A stretch of 64,000 nt of DNA from Paratinospora sagittata (lineage: Eukaryota; Streptophyta; Magnoliopsida; Ranunculales; Menispermaceae), in contig CM069602.1 of assembly GCA_035771175.1 (NCBI GenBank), positions 10,977,501-11,041,500 of the forward strand. Direction: 5' to 3'. The stretch's first letter is position 1. Every line of letters begins with the position of its first letter. Below are positions 24,401 through 36,400 of this stretch, in pieces. Below the pieces are notes generated by a model. It did not search any database and was not told the origin of the DNA. It saw only the letters and a program-made list of their open reading frames with translations. A program made the position numbers and the translations under genes.

Positions 24401-27400
24401 CCATCCGGCATGCATCCGATTTATCGTCTTCTAAGAGTTGATATATTTTAAAGATTGGTGATCAGTAAACAACACAAATTCTTGTTGAATAAGATAATGC
24501 TCCCAGTGCTTCAGTGCCCGAATGACTGTGTAAAACTCAAGCTCATAAGTAGTCCACTTATGGCAAGAATAACTAATTTTGTCATTGAAAAACTTCACCA
24601 GTCTGCCCTCTTGAGATAGCACAACGCCAATGCCTAGAATCGAAGCATCACATTCAACTTCAAAAACCTTCTCAAAGTTTGGAAGCGTTAACACTGGCAC
24701 AAAATATAACTTCTCTTTTATGGTGTAAAAACTGTCCTCCTATGCATTGCCCCACTAAAATTGCCCCTTTTTCAGACAATCGGTAATAGGTGCCATGATT
24801 GTACTGAACCCGCGAATAAAATGGCTATAGAAAGTAGCTAGGCCAGGGAAACTCTGTACTTCTCGCACGGTTTTAAGGGTTGGCCAGTCGCGGGTCGCAT
24901 TGACTTTACCCTCATCCACTTGAATACCATCCTTTCCTACTATACAGTCAAGGAATAAAAGATGGTCAGTCAAAAAATCGCACATTTTGAGATTGATATA
25001 CAACTTATTAGCTCGTAAAGCTAAAAAACATCCTTGAAATGCGTCAAGTGCCCCTCCTCAATCCGACTATAGACAAGAATATCATGAAAGTAAAACACCA
25101 TGAATTTCTCAATAAACAGTCGAAGAACCTGATTCATCAATCCCATAAAGATGCTAGGCACATTAGATAACATGAAAGACATCACTAACCATTCATAAAG
25201 GTCATCCTTAGTCTTGAAGGTTGTCTTCCATTCATCTCAGGTCGAATGCGAATCTGATGGTAGCCACTGCGTAAGTCAAGCTTCGTGTACACCACAACTC
25301 CCTCCAACAGGTCAAGCATGTTATTAAGACCCGAGATGGGGAAGCGATACTTGACAATGATTTTATTGATAGCACGATTGTCCACACACATCCTCCAACT
25401 CCCGTCCTACTTTGGTGTGAGTAAAGCCGGGACAAGGGCTCACACTCTCTCGGATCAAACCCTCATTTAAGAGGTCGTTAACCTGTCGTTGCAACTCTTC
25501 ATACTCCTTTAGACTCATGCCGTAATGCAGCAAATGAGGAAGAGTGGCATTGGGCACCAAATCAATGTGGTGCTGGATATTCCGCATGGGAGGCAGTTCG
25601 TTCGGCAACTCCATAGGCGATAAATTTGTAAAATCAGCAAAGAGCTAGCGAACCTTCACGACAATGACAAGCTTGTCGGCAGGAGAACCCTTGACAACTA
25701 GGGCCATAGGGAAATTCGGTTCTTTGACTTGCTCTAGAAACTCAGAACATGATACAACAACGAAGAGATGCCCAGTGAAGTAACTAACACTTGGAGGCTC
25801 AGGCTGTTGCTTCTGCGGCAACAACAAAATCTTCCTATTAAACCACCAAAACATGTAGGTGTTGTCTCAGCCCTTATAAGTGGCATCAACATCAAAATGC
25901 CACGGTCTTCCCAAGAGAACATGGCAAGCATCCATATCAACCACATCACACGTAACATCGTCCTTATAGTACTTGCCAATAGATAGAGGAATTTGCAAAC
26001 ATCTGTTACCTGCACTTCAGGTCCTTTTTTGATCCATGCAATCTTGTACGGTGAAGGATGCTTTTCAGTCTTCAAATTGAGTGCCTTTACCAAAGACCTT
26101 GAAACCACATTTTCGCAACTCCCACTATCAATAATAACATTGCATACCTCATTATTAATAGTGCATCGAGTCTAAAAAATTTTATGGCGTTGTGAATCAT
26201 CAATCGTCTTAGGTGCCAACAAAAGCCTCTGAACAATACAAGCAACCGCCTCTCCTTCATCGCCCTCAGTGTACTCGACACCGCCATAATCATCATCAAT
26301 AGCTCCTTGTTCCTCTGTACTGTAGTCAACTGTGTCCCAAAGTTAACAACCCGTCGATTGGGACAATTATTAGAAAGATGCCTGGCTAATTACACCTAAA
26401 GCACTTGACAAGATTCAGATGAGCATAAGGGTCGGAATTGCCTAGAGTAGGAGGCTGATTTTGTGCTTGATTAGTAGCCCGATGAGGGACAACACTTGTG
26501 GCACGACATTGCCTCGTAGTGTGGGCCAGGGGTGTGGATTTGGCACTACCCTCGCTGCTGCCCGTTGTTGTGGACCCCTTATTGGTGGCTGGAACATCAT
26601 GGATTGGTCGCCGAAAATTGTTTGGGGGCCGATTATTTGGTCGATTCAACTGAGTTTTGATCTTTAAGGCCAAGTTTACAGCGTCAGTGAAAGTCCACAG
26701 AGTTTGGAGAGCTAGCCTATCTTGACTGGCCAACTTCAAGCCTCCAATGTAGCGAGCCACTTGTTGTTCCATTGTCTCTGACAAGTTGCAACGAGCACCC
26801 AATTGATAAAACTCATTCGTATAATCGGTAATGCCACGGTTCTCCTGTCTGCAATTTTGATATTGTTGATACAAAAATTGCGCATAATCAGGAAGAAGAA
26901 AATGTTGTCGAAGCAACTGTTTCATCTTTGCCCATGTTCGAACACGTGGCTTCCCTTGTCGTTGTCGATTGAACAGTAACTGTTCCCACCAAGCCGAGGC
27001 TCCTCCTTTCAAATTGTATGCCACTAGTTTAAATTGTCGATCTTCCGGAATCTCCAAATAATAAAAAAAAATCTCAACATTACAAATCCAATCGAGGAAG
27101 TCCTTGATGTGTAATCAGTCATCGAAAGTGGGCAAATCTATCCTCATCTTGTTGATTTCAGCCATGCCTGAAGGCATTGTTGGCCACATCAATATTATCT
27201 TCTTCTTCGGATGAATCGTCCTCAGGTACGAAACCATAGTCGCATCGCCTAAAAACTCTGCGATTACCTCGGTCATAAACACAAAATGGGATTGGTTGAT
27301 GAGGTGGTATGCGAACCGTGCCTATGAGAAATTCCTCCACGCGGGAGACTGCTTCACATTGAGCCAGGTCGTGTCTTCGGCAATCATTGGCCACCGGAAG

Positions 27401-30400
27401 TCTCGTCGGTTGTCATCGTCTGCCCCCCACTTGGGTCTGTTTGTGTAGCTCTATGATCTTTTCTTCCTTCGAGGACCATCCATCGCAGCCACCATCTGCG
27501 GAAGGTTTCAAAGGGTATCTTTGAGTCCACCAAGTCGTTGCTTTTATTTTCCCAATTCGCTCATTGATTTTTTCAAATCGTTGATTGTCTTCTTCGACCC
27601 ACTGTTCATCGTCGATGGTTTGTTTCCCACGTGAACCAGTTTCAGCCATCAAACCGAGGTGAAATCCTTGCTTTGATACCAATTGGTGCAACGGAATAGC
27701 GTTGAGAGGAATTTCTCAACAAAGAACACAAGCTTGTAAGTGAAATTAGAAGAACAAATGCAGAAATCTGCTTTTCATTAATTCTAATGTGCTTAAATAA
27801 CATGCCTACTGCTGAAAAATAGAGAGAAAATAGAAACAAGAATCCTAATCTAATTACAAGAATGGAAACTTAGAGAAGGAATAAGAAATAACAAAATAGA
27901 AACCTAGTCAAAGTAGGAAACTAAAATAGAAATCTAAAAATAAAAACAGAAATCTAAAATAGAAACTGGGTAGTTATGGCTGTGTACCGCATGACATATT
28001 TTCAACCTTTTCTTGTAAATGATTAGTATCTCACTAACATGACTTCACTTAGTTAACCAGTCAATTGCTCAAACTGTATATGATGCCTAAACTGAGGCAA
28101 ACCTCAAGATTTTTAACAACTTTTAGAACACTAGGGAAAGGCATATAAGAAAGAACGTTGTAAACAATATTAAGCTATCATGAAGATAATTTTCAGTAGT
28201 ATATCGTAATCAAACTATTCACAATATGAAAGTGCAACATCTTTTGTATACCTGTGGAATATCGTCTGAACCATTATACCTTGCCACAAGCTGAGATGCA
28301 AGGTCTTCATTGTCCTCTTGATACATATCCCACACAGTTTTACGCTTTCTCTCAACATTTGTCTTTACATTAGTAAAATTCCTTTTGTAACGAACGATAA
28401 ATAATTGTGGTACATCGGTAAGATCCCTCCGTGGTCCACACGTTTCATAGCTGCTTTCTAAATGAAGGTAGAAAAAACAATATTTCTGCAGGAAGAAAGA
28501 TGTTAGCTCAAAAACTAGATGTCCTATATTACCAAATGGTCATGCTCAAATTTTTGAACACATTATTTCTACATTAGTATTGTAAATCATTCGAAGGGTA
28601 ATAATATCCATGAAAATGATAAGTATGAAAAGATCAACACAAAACCCCTCTACAAATACCAAATCGATGAAAAAGATTAATATGGATGTGTAAACTCAGC
28701 ATTCCACTCTGCATTACATTCCATGAAGGACACACAGAAGTAATCTAATACCTACTTAAAAAAAATAAAAAATTCCATTGATAAGCCAAAATTTAAACAT
28801 CAACTCGCATGTTTCACAGCTTGTAAGCATCAAAGGATAGAAGAGTTGCTGACGAGCATCTATAACAAGAGATACCAAAAGTCTTCTACGAGTACAAACA
28901 AGACTCAACTAAGCAAAAATGCTTTTCCCAACAAACATGGGGTTTGCTAGATGAGTTGCATCCTTCACTTTGCACTATCAAGGGACTATATGTCACACTT
29001 ATTTTATCATTTATGATTATTTGGTCCCATGCTATTTTAGGTCATCCTTTCCCTATTCCATTACCATTAATACGTCACTCTTCTCAATCTGAAGATTCTA
29101 AACCCAACCTCTTCTCTACTAATTAATTGGATAAATGGGTGTTGCGAAGTCTCCTAGAAATTTCTTTCTCAAACTCTCAAGTTGAGGGAGATGCTCAAGA
29201 TTTTTTGAAGATCGCATTTGCTCCTAGAAGCGAATCAACCTGCGAACCACTTGGCATTTATTGTCTCGAATGTTGGAGAGGTTTTATTCAGCCCCTCCGA
29301 AATTCCACCCCTCCTTGTTTATTTCATTCAAAATGGTAAGTTGGATGTTCCTGTTAAATACTAATAAAAGACACAAAGATGTAACGTGATTCGGCTCCAA
29401 GGCCTACGTCCATGGGAGAAGAGAGGAAATATTTTCTTATTCTTGATGATGTCTTAATGGAGGGACACCATATATATAGACATACAAGGCTATGCACACA
29501 TATAGCTATAATTACAATTTTAGTAACTGCTAAATAAAACGACTACTAAAATTATCATCTTTCCTTAAAGGAAATAAATCCCACAGATTTTGCTCCTCCA
29601 CAACACTCCCCCTCAAGCTGGTGAATAAAGGTTTACAATTCCCAGCTTGGACACATTTGCTTGAAATGCAGTATGGTTTAACCCTTTAGTGAGAACATCG
29701 GCGAGCTGATTATTGGTAGATGCATATGGAGTACAGATCAACCCACTATCAAGCTTCTCTTTAATAAAGTGTCTATCAATCTCTATATGCTTGGTTCGAT
29801 CATGTTGAACTGGGTTATGGGAAATGCTAATTGCAGATTTATTGTCACAATAGAGTCTCATAGGGCTATCCCAGTGTATCTTCAAATCTGTCAAAATTAT
29901 CTACAACCATAATAACTCACAAACCCCTTGTGCCATTGCTCGAAATTCTGCTTCAGCACTAGATCTGGCCACTACATTCTGCTTTTTACTTCGCCATGTC
30001 ACCAAATTCCCACCAAGAAACGTACAATATCCAGTAGTTGATCTTTTGTCAACTACTGAAACAGCATAGTCTGAATCAGTATATGCTTCAAGAACCACTC
30101 TTGTGTGTTGTTTAAATAAGATGCCCTGTCCTAGAGTCCCTTTAAGATACTGTAAAACGCGATTAGCTGCTTGCAAATGAATATCCTTAGGGTTGTGCAA
30201 GAACTGACTTATTACACTTACTGCATATGCAATATCAGGTCTTGTGTGAGAGAGATAGATGAGTCTTCCTACTAGTCTTTGATAGATCTCCTTATTAATA
30301 GTCAGCGCTTCTTCAGCTTCTCCAAGCTTGTGATTAAGATCAATAGGAGTATTCATTGGTTTGCATGCTAGTTTCCCTGTTTCTTTACATCAAATTGTTG

Positions 30401-33400
30401 CAGATCCAAGTCATAATTAGTTGCCAATGAGAAAAGAAGTCTCACAGTATTCATTTTTGCAACCGGAGCAAATGTCTCTTGATAGTCCACACCATATGTC
30501 TGAGTATATCCTTTGGCTACTAATCTTGCCTTGTAGTGCTCTAAGGACCCATCTGCTTTGTATTTTACTGTATAAACCCATTTGCATCCCACAGGTTTCT
30601 TTCCTGCAGGCAAGTCTACCAACTCCCATGTTGTATTTTTCTCTAGGGCTTCCATTTCAACATTCATAGCTCGTTTCCAATTTATATTAGATAAAGCCTC
30701 GGATAATGATGTAGGAGTCTGAATGTTGTTCAGGTTGGTAAGGAAACTCTTATGGGTTGGCGAGAACTTCTCGAAGGATACAACATGAGATAGTGGATAC
30801 AAGGGATGTTTAGTGCATTCCCTTGTGCCCTTTTTAATGGCAATGGGAAGATCATTGTCAGATTCAGAGGCTAAAAGATCATTGTTAGTTTCAGGAACTA
30901 ATGAAATTTGTAAGGAGGGTTCAGGATTTGTTACCTCATTTTCAGGGATTGGTTTAGATTCTTGAACTTGCATCGGCTCAGGAGCTGCAGCTTTCTTCCT
31001 TGAGTACATTTGTCCAGTCATCCGATCCTTAGGTTCGTCATTGGGTACAAAGGGTGTAGGAGATTCGAGTTCGGTTTGTTGGAGGTTAAAGGGGCAAAAA
31101 AGATCAAAAGGGTTATCAAGGGAGTTTCGATCCTTATCTTCCATGATGACACTCTCCCCCGGAAGAGGAGGACCGGAAAAATAGGACTCAGGTTCACAGA
31201 AAGTGACATCGGCAAAGACAGAGAATTTCTATGATGGCAGATGATAACATTTATATCCCTTTTGAGTGGAAGAGTATCTGACAAAAACACACTTGAGAGC
31301 TCTGGGGTCCAACTTCCCCCTGTTGGGTTGGTGAACATGGACAAATGATGCACACCCAAATATCTTAGGTATAAGATTATTGGAGATTTTGAGTTTAGGG
31401 TAAAATTGACATAGCTTTTCCATTGGACTTTTGAAACCAAGGGTCCGGGATGGTAGGCGGTTAATAAGGTGTGTTACAGTAAGGACAACTTCCCCCCAAT
31501 AGGACTTAGGCATAGTATTCTAAAATAAAAAGGCTCGGGTTGTATCAAGCAGGTGGCCGTTTTTTCTTTCAGCAACTCCATTTTGTTGTGGGTGTAAACA
31601 CAGGATGATTCATGAAGGATCCCCTCGTTTTAGAAGTAATTGGTCAATGTTTGATTAAAATAGTCTCTAGCATTGTCAGATCAAAATCTCTTGATTTTAG
31701 CACCAAACTGGGTGTGTATCATGTTATGGAAGGTAGGAAGAACAGAGCTCACATCGGATTTTTGTTTCAATAAGAATATCCACGAGACTCTAGTACAATC
31801 ATCAATGAAGGACACAAACCATCGCGCTCCAGAAACATTAAGTATTGGAGAGGGACCCCAAATATCACTATGAATGAGATCAAAAGGATCTGAACTTCTT
31901 TCATTACTAAGTGGAAAATATATATCCTTGTGTTTCGCAAATTCACACACTTCACAATGAAAATCTTCAACATTGAGAGACTTAAACAAAAAAGGAAACA
32001 TGATTTTAAGGGTTTGAAAAGAAGGATGGCCAAAACGGCGACGATGGAGCAATAACTTTTCTTTATTGAAAAATTTGTGCTCGGGGAGAATTGAAGTGTT
32101 ATCTTGGTAGGATGTACTGGTGTCTCAAGGTAATACAACTCGTCTTGTTCCTTAGCATGTCCAATCATCGTCCCCAAGTCGTGGTCCTGAAATGCACAGT
32201 AAGTAGGGAAGAAGGTTACATTACAACTCAAATCATGGGTCAGTTTTTTAATAGAGATAAGATTAGTAGATAGTTTAGGAACATGAAGAAAATTTCTGAG
32301 TGTAAGGATGGGGCTGATGTGAACATCACCTATACCAACAACTGTGGTTAAGGATCCATCAACTGTGGCTATTTTCCGACTACTAGGACATGGGTTGTAG
32401 GTATGAAATATATTGGGGGAATTGGTCATGTGATCAGTAGCACCAGAATCCATAACCCAAGAGTTAGCAAAAGACTTATCCGAGACGTTAAATCCAATAG
32501 AAATAGGAAAGTTACCTGAATGGGCCAATGAACAGGTACCCGAGGGTTTATCCAGTGTGCCAAGCAAAGATTTCAATCTTTCAATGTTGTCTTGGCTGAA
32601 TCCGTCTGGCACCGGGGAATCTGCAACCGTTTCAGAAGTAACCGACATTTTTCTTTTTTCCTTTTTTTTTTGTTTTATAGGTTACAAACTCAAAAAAGAA
32701 AAATAAAAAAAGAATATCAGATGAAGACGAACCAAGAGCTGCAGATGGCGATGGAGATTAGAGAGATGAAGTGATGCGCAAGAGAGATATGTGAGAGAGA
32801 TGCGCGAGAGATGACGAAGATCAGTAGCAACGTCAAAGATCAGCAATGGTGGGTTCGAGCAGTGGTGACTGAAACACAGTAGCAATGAAGACGAAGGCGT
32901 CGACGACGATTAGGATATCGACAATGCCGATGAGGAAGACGCAGTAGTCGATGGTGATATTGTAGCAGTGATGAAGACGTACGGACCAATTAGCAACACG
33001 AATAATGGCGATGAAGGCCAACGAGGAAGGTTCCGGCAATGAAGGCCAAAATAAAACAATTTCGACGATGAAGGTCGGAAGAAAAGAAAAATTTCCCAGT
33101 TGTATGAGCTTAAAGCTCTGATACCATGTTAAATACTAATAAAAGACACAAAGATGTAACGTGGTTCGGCTCCAAGGCCTACGTCCATGGGAGAAGAGAG
33201 GAAATATTTTCTTATTCTTGATGATGTCTTAATGAAGGGACACCATATATATAGACATACAGGGCTATGCACACATATAGCTATAATTACAATTTTAGTA
33301 ACTGCTAAATAAAACGACTACTAAAATTATCATATTTCCTTAAAGGAAATAAATCCCATAGATTTTGCTCTTCTCCACAACAGTTCCTTACCCAAGATTT

Positions 33401-36400
33401 GATCCTTTTGTATATTCCTTCCTCTTAAAAATGACCTTCTCTTTCTTAACCCCCCCCCCCCCCCCCCCACCCCAAAAAAAAAAAAAAAAAAAAAAAAAAG
33501 GAATAATAATAATACATCACTCTTTTCAGTAGCTCATCTAATGATATTTGTGTTTAAACTGCGGGTCAGGTACACAATTCAGAATTTGTTTTTAAAAAAC
33601 GTGCTTTCCCCCCTTTTCCTCCTCCCTTCCCCCCTTCTTCTTTTGTTGTCCATGTGGTGCAGGGTTAGTTACCTAATCCAAACCCATAGGGCAAAAACCC
33701 ATCTTAGATCCAACCCAATCCCACCACCCAACATCCCATCAAAGAGCACCGTACCAAAAGGTTGCATATGCCAATTGAGCTGTGAAAATGTAGTGATGAT
33801 TTTGGTAGACGTTTGGGAATTGACAGGGCTAACGCTAGTATGGCTTCTGGAACAAATAGAGTCAACAATGATTAAACAAGGGCAGAAGTGATTGAGTTCT
33901 TAAGAAAGATGAGGTTGTATCTAGTGAATATCAATGGGGTTTCAAATTGAATCGACTCATGCATGGATTCAAGATACAACAAGCACGATGATCCTAATGA
34001 GGAGTATTCTAAGCAGGTATATTTGGAGTTGAGTTGGTACCTTATCGATGTTAATGAAGATTCTCTCATGGAATATCAGGGGGTGCGGATCTAAAGACAA
34101 GAAGCGTACCATCAAAAGAACAATTGGTAAATTCTCTCCTGATTTTGTTATTCTCTAGGAGGTGAAGAAGCAGAAAGTGGATAGGGTTCTAATAAGGACA
34201 TTATGGCGGTCCAAGTTTAAGGACTGGATTTATCTCTCGACGACTGTGGTTGTAGGGAGGCTTCTTTTAGCATGAGATTCCAGAGTAATGGCGGTCTCAG
34301 ACAGGTGGTGGATTACATTGTCATTGTTTAGGTTGAGGTGCAAGGCGGGTGTTGCTAGTGGTTATCTGGTGAGTATGGGCTGAATGTCAGAAGGTTTAAA
34401 AGTCTATTTTAGGACAAGCTTGCTAGGCTTAGTAACATTTGCGACTCGTGTGGTGCATGGGCAGTGATTTTAATGAAGTCAAAACCCTTGGTGAGAAGGT
34501 GAGTAGTGGTAGCATCACTAGAAGTATGAGAGAGTTTGATGTGATCATCAGGGAGTTAGAACTCAACAATCTATATCTCCTCAATGTCGCTTTCACTTGG
34601 TCAAACTTTCGCTCATCTCCGGTGTTGCCAGTTAGACGGGTTCTTGCTGAGTAGTGGATGAATGGAATTTTTCCTTCCCATAAGCAACAATTGGGAGGTT
34701 AACTTGTTTCCAATCATTGGCTGGTAATCTTGGACACCACTAAAGTTAAATGGGGGTAAACACCATTTAGATTTGATTGTTGGTGGATTGAGCACCCAGA
34801 TTTTAGAAATCGAACAAAAGGTTGGTGAAAAGAAAGTCCTCAACGGGGTTGGAAGGTTATAAGTTCATGCGATCCCTAAAAATTATAAAGAACAATCTTC
34901 GTAGGTGGGGCATGGAAATAGCTTGTCGGGAAACGGCGGGAAACGGTGAGAAGGAAACAACTGGAACTTCTGGTGCAAGAATTGGATAAGGAAGAAGGTG
35001 GACCTAGGTGGTGGAATGAGGCTATGGCACAAAATAGATCGTTGCCCAAGATGTGTCATGGGGGATAGGGCAGCTTGTTAGAAATCTAGAGCATGATGGT
35101 GGCACCAATTTGAGATACTTTCACAGGCTTATGAGTAGGAGGACTTGATAAGGGTGATGGAGGAGTTCCACTAAAGAGGGTCATCAATGCCTCCACAAAT
35201 GAAACATGTGTTTGCTTAAAGTAGAAGACTGAGTCTTAAGATTGAAAATAAGCATTTCCAAAAGCCTTTTATTGGGGATTAATATGGATGAAAAGAGGAT
35301 AAACAGGTTGGTGGAGAGATTAGGTTGTGGCAAAGAGCATGGCCCATGAAATACTCAGATGTGCTTTTAGGGGGGAATCTGTTGAGGACAAAAATCTGAG
35401 ATCTTGTGGTTGCTAAGATTACCAAGAGACTAAGGGTGGAAAAGGTGCTTCTTATTTGGGAGGGAAGACTACCTCTTATCCAAGCGATGTTGAATGGTAT
35501 ACAAATATATTATAAATTGCATTTAGGTGAGAGACTGCATTGAGAGGATTATGATGGATTTATGGGAAGGATTTGATAAGAACCAGAACCAACATTTAGT
35601 GACATTGGAAAAGGCGAGCATATTTGCAAATCGATGAGTATAGTTGCTCCCAAGCCAAAATAAAGTAGGAGGGTTGTGTTAGGTAGCTGATAGCCAGTGT
35701 AAAATTTTATCAGAGCAACTATGACATGAATCTATTAATCAAACTATGCGAAGGGCTAGGACATCTTACATGCCAACTTAGCCCTTGATAGAGCAAAGAG
35801 GAGAAAACAAATTCACGTAACCGACCCATGTGTTTGGGCAAGGCATAGTTAAGTTGAATTGACTTTTTTTTTCACAAAAAAAACCCTTGGTGTAACATAA
35901 GCGTTGTTGCTGCGTGACCAAGTGGTCACAGGTTCAAGTCGTGGAAACAACCTCCTATGTTGCAACTTCCAAGGTAAGGCTATGTACGATAGACCTAAAG
36001 TGATCTGGCCCTTCCGTGGGACCCCACGTAGGCAATAGCTTCGTGCATTAGGCTACCCTTTTATTTATTTATTTTCCAAAAAAAATTCTAACTTCCTTCT
36101 ATCTCTTCATGTTTCTTTTGGACTTTTTTATCATTGCCTTTAATACACCTAATATAGTTAAGATCTTTAGTTCTTAATTCAACAGATTTTATATATTAGA
36201 CTTTCTAAAAACATAAAATATTATTTCATGGATTTGGCCCTTTAGATGTTCATACAATTCAAAATAGATAAGCATCTCAATGACGACATCTTTCATAAAT
36301 AGTGAAAAAAGTGAATGATGGAGCCGTCAACATCAAAATGGCGAGTGTTGGTAACTGATATCCTTAAAATAAAGCTAACAACATTCTTTTTCTTCTCACC

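Larger units (their letters stand above)
22694..27994 (-). mobile_element. Full-length Ty3-gypsy LTR retrotransposon (degenerate)
   Basis: 5301-bp element on the minus strand with a perfect 5-bp target duplication CATAT (22689-22693 and 27995-27999). LTRs are 22694-23016 (3') and 27684-27994 (5'), with TG...CA-type ends. The primer-binding site TGGTATCAAAGC (initiator Met tRNA type) abuts the 5' LTR, and a purine tract AAGTGGGAGGGAT abuts the 3' LTR. Internal order is gag, protease, reverse transcriptase, RNase H, integrase, which defines Ty3-gypsy. The integrase block [10 protein letters not shown] and overall size suggest a chromovirus (Reina- or Tekay-like); lineage not certain. Many frameshifts and stops, so inactive. 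The two LTRs differ at roughly 18 or more sites by eye. It is in the same orientation as the host gene. Confidence 0.92.
29352..33382 (-). mobile_element. Ty1-copia LTR retrotransposon copy 1 (full ends, internally deleted)
   Basis: 4031 bp with a perfect 5-bp duplication GTTCC (29347-29351 and 33383-33387). LTRs are 254 bp (29352-29605) and 256 bp (33127-33382) and differ by about five substitutions and one 2-bp indel by eye, so the insertion is fairly recent. The PBS TGGTATCAGAGC abuts the 5' LTR and the purine tract TTGAGGGGGAG abuts the 3' LTR. Domain order protease, integrase, RT, RNase H defines Ty1-copia. Gag is almost absent (only about 480 bp between the PBS and the protease frame) and the RT core with its catalytic motif is deleted, so it is non-autonomous. 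Same orientation as the host gene. Confidence 0.94.
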
